64,000 nt of DNA from Phocoena phocoena (taxonomy: Eukaryota > Chordata > Mammalia > Artiodactyla > Phocoenidae). The position numbers and the translations under genes are program-made. Under the pieces are notes generated by a model. It did no database searches and was not told the DNA's origin. It saw nothing but the letters and a program-made list of their open reading frames with translations. Positions 61,140-64,000 of this stretch are shown here, piece by piece (positions within the stretch are counted from its first letter, which is position 1; each line of letters begins with the position of its first letter). The stretch lies in NCBI RefSeq assembly GCF_963924675.1, contig NW_027077413.1, positions 1,116,001-1,180,000 of the forward strand. The letters run 5' to 3'.

Positions 61140-62887
61140 TTCAAAGGGTCTGCATTTACTCACCGAAACTCACCAATGCTATCAGCCTGAAGTGTCCAGC
61201 CTTATGTCTCAACCAGCTCTGGGTGTAGATGTGGTAAATCCCGGTTGCATCACATGCCCTGAGTGAATTATTTAAGAATTGCTCTCTATTTCACTGTCTT
61301 TGTGTTTTGTTTTCAAAATTTATTTTGATAATGGGATTTCTCGAATTTTCACTGCTGCGTTTCGCCCGCTGTATACACGCTTGATTCTCTTACGGAGACA
61401 TATATATCCATGGGTTTTAAGATTCTTCCTAGTCAGGTATATTCCTAGGCGTTGAATAAGTGGTGTTGGGTCCATTTCGTTGAGCAAGTAGTAGGTCTTG
61501 TCTATTACATATTTGGCTTATGGAAAGTTATCTGTGCTAATTTCAGTCTCTGGTTTTATGCAGCACCCCAAGGCACCTTTCCCCATAAGCAAGCACTAGT
61601 TGGTTTTCTAAATTTGAGACCCTGTTCTCTTTTGTATTTCAGTTCATGTGTAGTCAAGTTTACATTCCGTGTATTAATGATATCTTATGATGTTTCTTTT
61701 TCTGTGTGACGTAGTTCACGTAGAATCACCGTACCTGCATCCACTCACTATGCCGCTACGGGCCTGATGACACAGATTTCATTGCTGAGTGATATTGCAT
61801 TGTACGTACGTGCCACAACATCTTTATCCATTTTTTGCTTTCTGGGATATTTACCTGATACTGTAGACGAGCTTCTTGTGAACACAGCCGTCCCAAATAT
61901 TGGGGTGGCTGTCTGTTTTTGATTTTAATTTCCGTAAGCTATAGGACCATAAGTGGAAGTGCCATAGGCTGTGTTGCTTTGTTTCTTACGTGTTTCCTGA
62001 AACACCATACACTTCTCCAGGTTGGCTGCTGGCAATTTACATCCTGCTAATCAGCATAACAAGGCTCCCTGTTCTCCATATCCTGTCCTACCTTTCTGGA
62101 TTTTACACTTTTTTTCAGATGGCCCTTTTGCCCGGGGGGCAGTGGGACTTCATTGTAGTGCAGATTTCCTTTACAGGCTTGCTTGGTTGGCCAAAAAGGG
62201 CGTATGCATTTTTTCCTGAATATATTCAGGAAAAAACGCATACGCCCTTTTTGGCCAAGTGCATCATTGTCGACGTTGTGCCTCTTTTCCTATGCTTTCA
62301 GGGCAATTCCAGTCTACCCCCTGCAATCGTTTTCCTGAAATTCTGCCCTGCTTTGAGGTCCCCTTCGCAGGCTAACTTCAATATATTTTTGGAGGATAGC
62401 TGTCATTTATAACTCTGCAGGTTTGTGAATTATAGTGCCCCTGATCTCCTTTCTTCAACTCGCTTTCTTGTGAGCTGGGCACAAAACCGCAGGATTGCTT
62501 CAGGCCCTAATCTGTTTCCGGCAGGGCATGCTGAGCCTTTGGTTAATTCCTCTTCCTGGTGGGAAATGAGCGTTACATTTGCCCGTGCAGACACCTACAG
62601 CTAGTCTCTCATTGGTTCTCCCTATTCCTGTTCATCTTGCACAGAAATTGCAAGCTGTGCCAAACAGGAGGTTAAAGGCACTGACTCTCCGAGCAGGGAG
62701 AGTGTTAGTAAAGCATCTGGAATGGTGAACCCGAGGACCAGGATACGAGAACTGAGATGCATTTTAAATGATTTCCCAATCACACGGTGGATGATACTCT
62801 GGGTTTCCCATGCATGTTTTAGCTGGAGGAAGAATCCCTTGAACCTGGAGAGTTGGGACCCATGGAATGGGTACCATGCAGTATGAC
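61140..62887 (+). repeat. Satellite monomer 36 (type A start, non-A end)
   Basis: 1748 bp. A markers through 'acaacatct' near 61820. From 61997 (tgtttcctgaaac) it follows a different monomer with a short G run and private changes (ctgccctgctttgagg). Palindrome 62187–62258 with gtatgcattt in the left arm. Confidence 0.93.
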
Positions 62888-64000
62888 TTCAAAGGGTCTG
62901 CATTTGCTCACCGAAACTCCCCAATGCTATCAGCCTGAAGTGTGCAACCTTATGTCTCAACCAGCTCTGGGTGTAGATGTGGTAAATCCCGGTTGCATCA
63001 CATGCCCTGAGTGAATTATTTAAGAATTGCTCTCTATTTCACTGTCTTTGTGTTTTGTTTTCGAAATTTATTTTCATAATGGGATTTATCGGATTTTCAA
63101 TGCTGTGTTTCGGCCGCTGTACACACGCTTGATTCTCTTATGGAGACATATATATCCATGGGTTTTAAAATTCTTACTAGTCAGTTATATTTCTAGGCGT
63201 TGAATATGTGGTGTTGAGTCCATTTCGTTGAGCAAGGAGTAGGTTTTGTCTATTACATATTTGGCTTATGGAATGTTATCTGTGCTAATTTCAGTCTCTG
63301 GTTTTATGCAGCACCCCAAGGCACCTTTCCCCATAAGCAAGCACTAGTTGGATTTCTAAATTTGAGACCCTGTTCTGTTTTGTAATTCAGTTCATGTGTA
63401 GTCAAGTTTACATTCCGTGCATTAGTGATATCTTATGATGTTTCTTTTTCTGTGTGACGTAGATCACGTAGAATCACCGTACCTGCATCCACTCACTATG
63501 CCGCTACGGGCCTGATGACACAGATTTCATTGCTGAGTGATACTGCACTGCACGTACGTGCCACAACTTCTTTATCCATTTTTTGCTTTCTGGGATATTT
63601 ACCTGGTACTGTAGACGAGCTTCTTGGGAACACAGCCGTCCCAAACTTTGGGGTGGCTCTCTATTTTTGATTTTAATTTCCCTAAGGAATAGGACCATAA
63701 GTGCAATTGCCATAGGCTGTGTTGCTTTATTTCTTACGTGTTTCAGGAAACACCATACACTTCTCCAGGGTGGCTGTTGACAATTTACATCCTGCCAATC
63801 AGCATAACAAGGCTCCCTGTTCTCCATATCCTGTCCTACCTTTCTGGATTTTACACTTTTTTCAGATGGCCCTTTTGCCCGGGGGGCAGTGAGACTTCAT
63901 TGTAGTGCAGATTTCCTTTACAGGCTTGCTTGGTTGGCCAAAAAGGGCGTATGCGTTTTTTCCTGAATACATTCAGGAAAAAACGCATATGCCCTTTTTG
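62888..64000 (+). repeat. Satellite monomer 37 (alpha type, cut by window end)
   Basis: First 1113 bp of a monomer. Shares cttactagtcagttatat and ccgtgcattag with unit 14 and the alpha ORF2 variants. The palindrome starts at 63934 and the window ends inside its right arm. Confidence 0.94.

Larger units (their letters stand above)
1..64000 (+). repeat. Tandem satellite array, ~1747-bp monomer (probable common cetacean satellite)
   Basis: The same ~1.75-kb sequence recurs head to tail 36 times plus a partial copy, always in one orientation and with no interruption. Monomer starts are 1, 1749, 3498, 5245, 6994, 8741, 10488, 12235, 13982, 15730, 17473, 19221, 20969, 22714, 24462, 26209, 27956, 29703, 31451, 33198, 34934, 36681, 38435, 40184, 41919, 43666, 45413, 47167, 48916, 50662, 52409, 54161, 55911, 57646, 59393, 61140 and 62888. 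Each monomer contains an antisense L1 3' relic and a 72-bp palindrome. Unit length and L1 origin fit the cetacean satellite as I recall it. The array is seen directly; the species group is inferred. Confidence 0.97.

Noticed and set aside
1..64000. CRISPR array or prokaryotic repeat region
   Set aside because: The repeat is 1.75 kb with no unique spacers, and the L1 relic and mariner-like palindrome point to a mammal.
1..64000. rDNA or another functional tandem gene cluster
   Set aside because: No rRNA, tRNA, histone or snRNA sequence was recognised in the monomer on either strand.

Overview
The window is one uninterrupted head-to-tail satellite DNA array. It has 36 complete monomers and a truncated 37th. 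Monomers are 1735–1754 bp long, most often 1747 bp. There is no unique sequence, functional protein gene, RNA gene, CRISPR array or complete mobile element. All open frames are by-products of the same sequence repeated every ~1.75 kb.

Identity and organism: about two thirds of each monomer is an old, diverged LINE-1 3' end lying antisense to the given strand (decayed oligo-T, 3'UTR, ORF2 C-terminus). A 72-bp palindrome resembling a mariner-derived MITE of cetartiodactyls is embedded in the L1 part. A ~1.75-kb, L1-derived, tandem heterochromatic repeat fits the 'common cetacean satellite'. From memory, its unit is ~1.74–1.76 kb in most whales but ~1.58 kb in oceanic dolphins, which suggests a non-delphinid cetacean. 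This rests on recall and by-eye alignment, not a database search.

Layout: monomer starts are taken at the recurring 'ttcaaagg(g/t)tctgcat'. Two sub-types recur, called alpha and beta here. They differ most clearly in the L1 ORF2 segment, where alpha keeps the relic reading frame open and beta has an in-frame TAG. Positions 1–~33200 (units 1–19) are older, heterogeneous monomers with local dimer duplications: units 2–3 match 4–5, and units 9–10 match 11–12. Positions ~33200–~62000 (units 20–36) are a young higher-order repeat of five monomers, A-B-C-D-E, 8.73 kb. Full copies are 36681–45412 and 52409–61139. Between them is a four-monomer copy (45413–52408) in which C and D are fused. A two-monomer contracted copy (B/C and D/E hybrids, 33198–36680) lies to the left. 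Unit 36 starts as type A and leaves the higher-order pattern near 61821–61997, and unit 37 returns to a unit-14-like alpha monomer.

How the parts work together: nothing here suggests coding function. The array records satellite evolution: one L1 copy carrying a palindromic MITE was amplified, split into sub-types, assembled into a multimer, and reshaped by unequal crossover and gene conversion whose junctions can be located. The palindrome in every monomer, with no recognisable CENP-B box, is the main candidate for a structural role.
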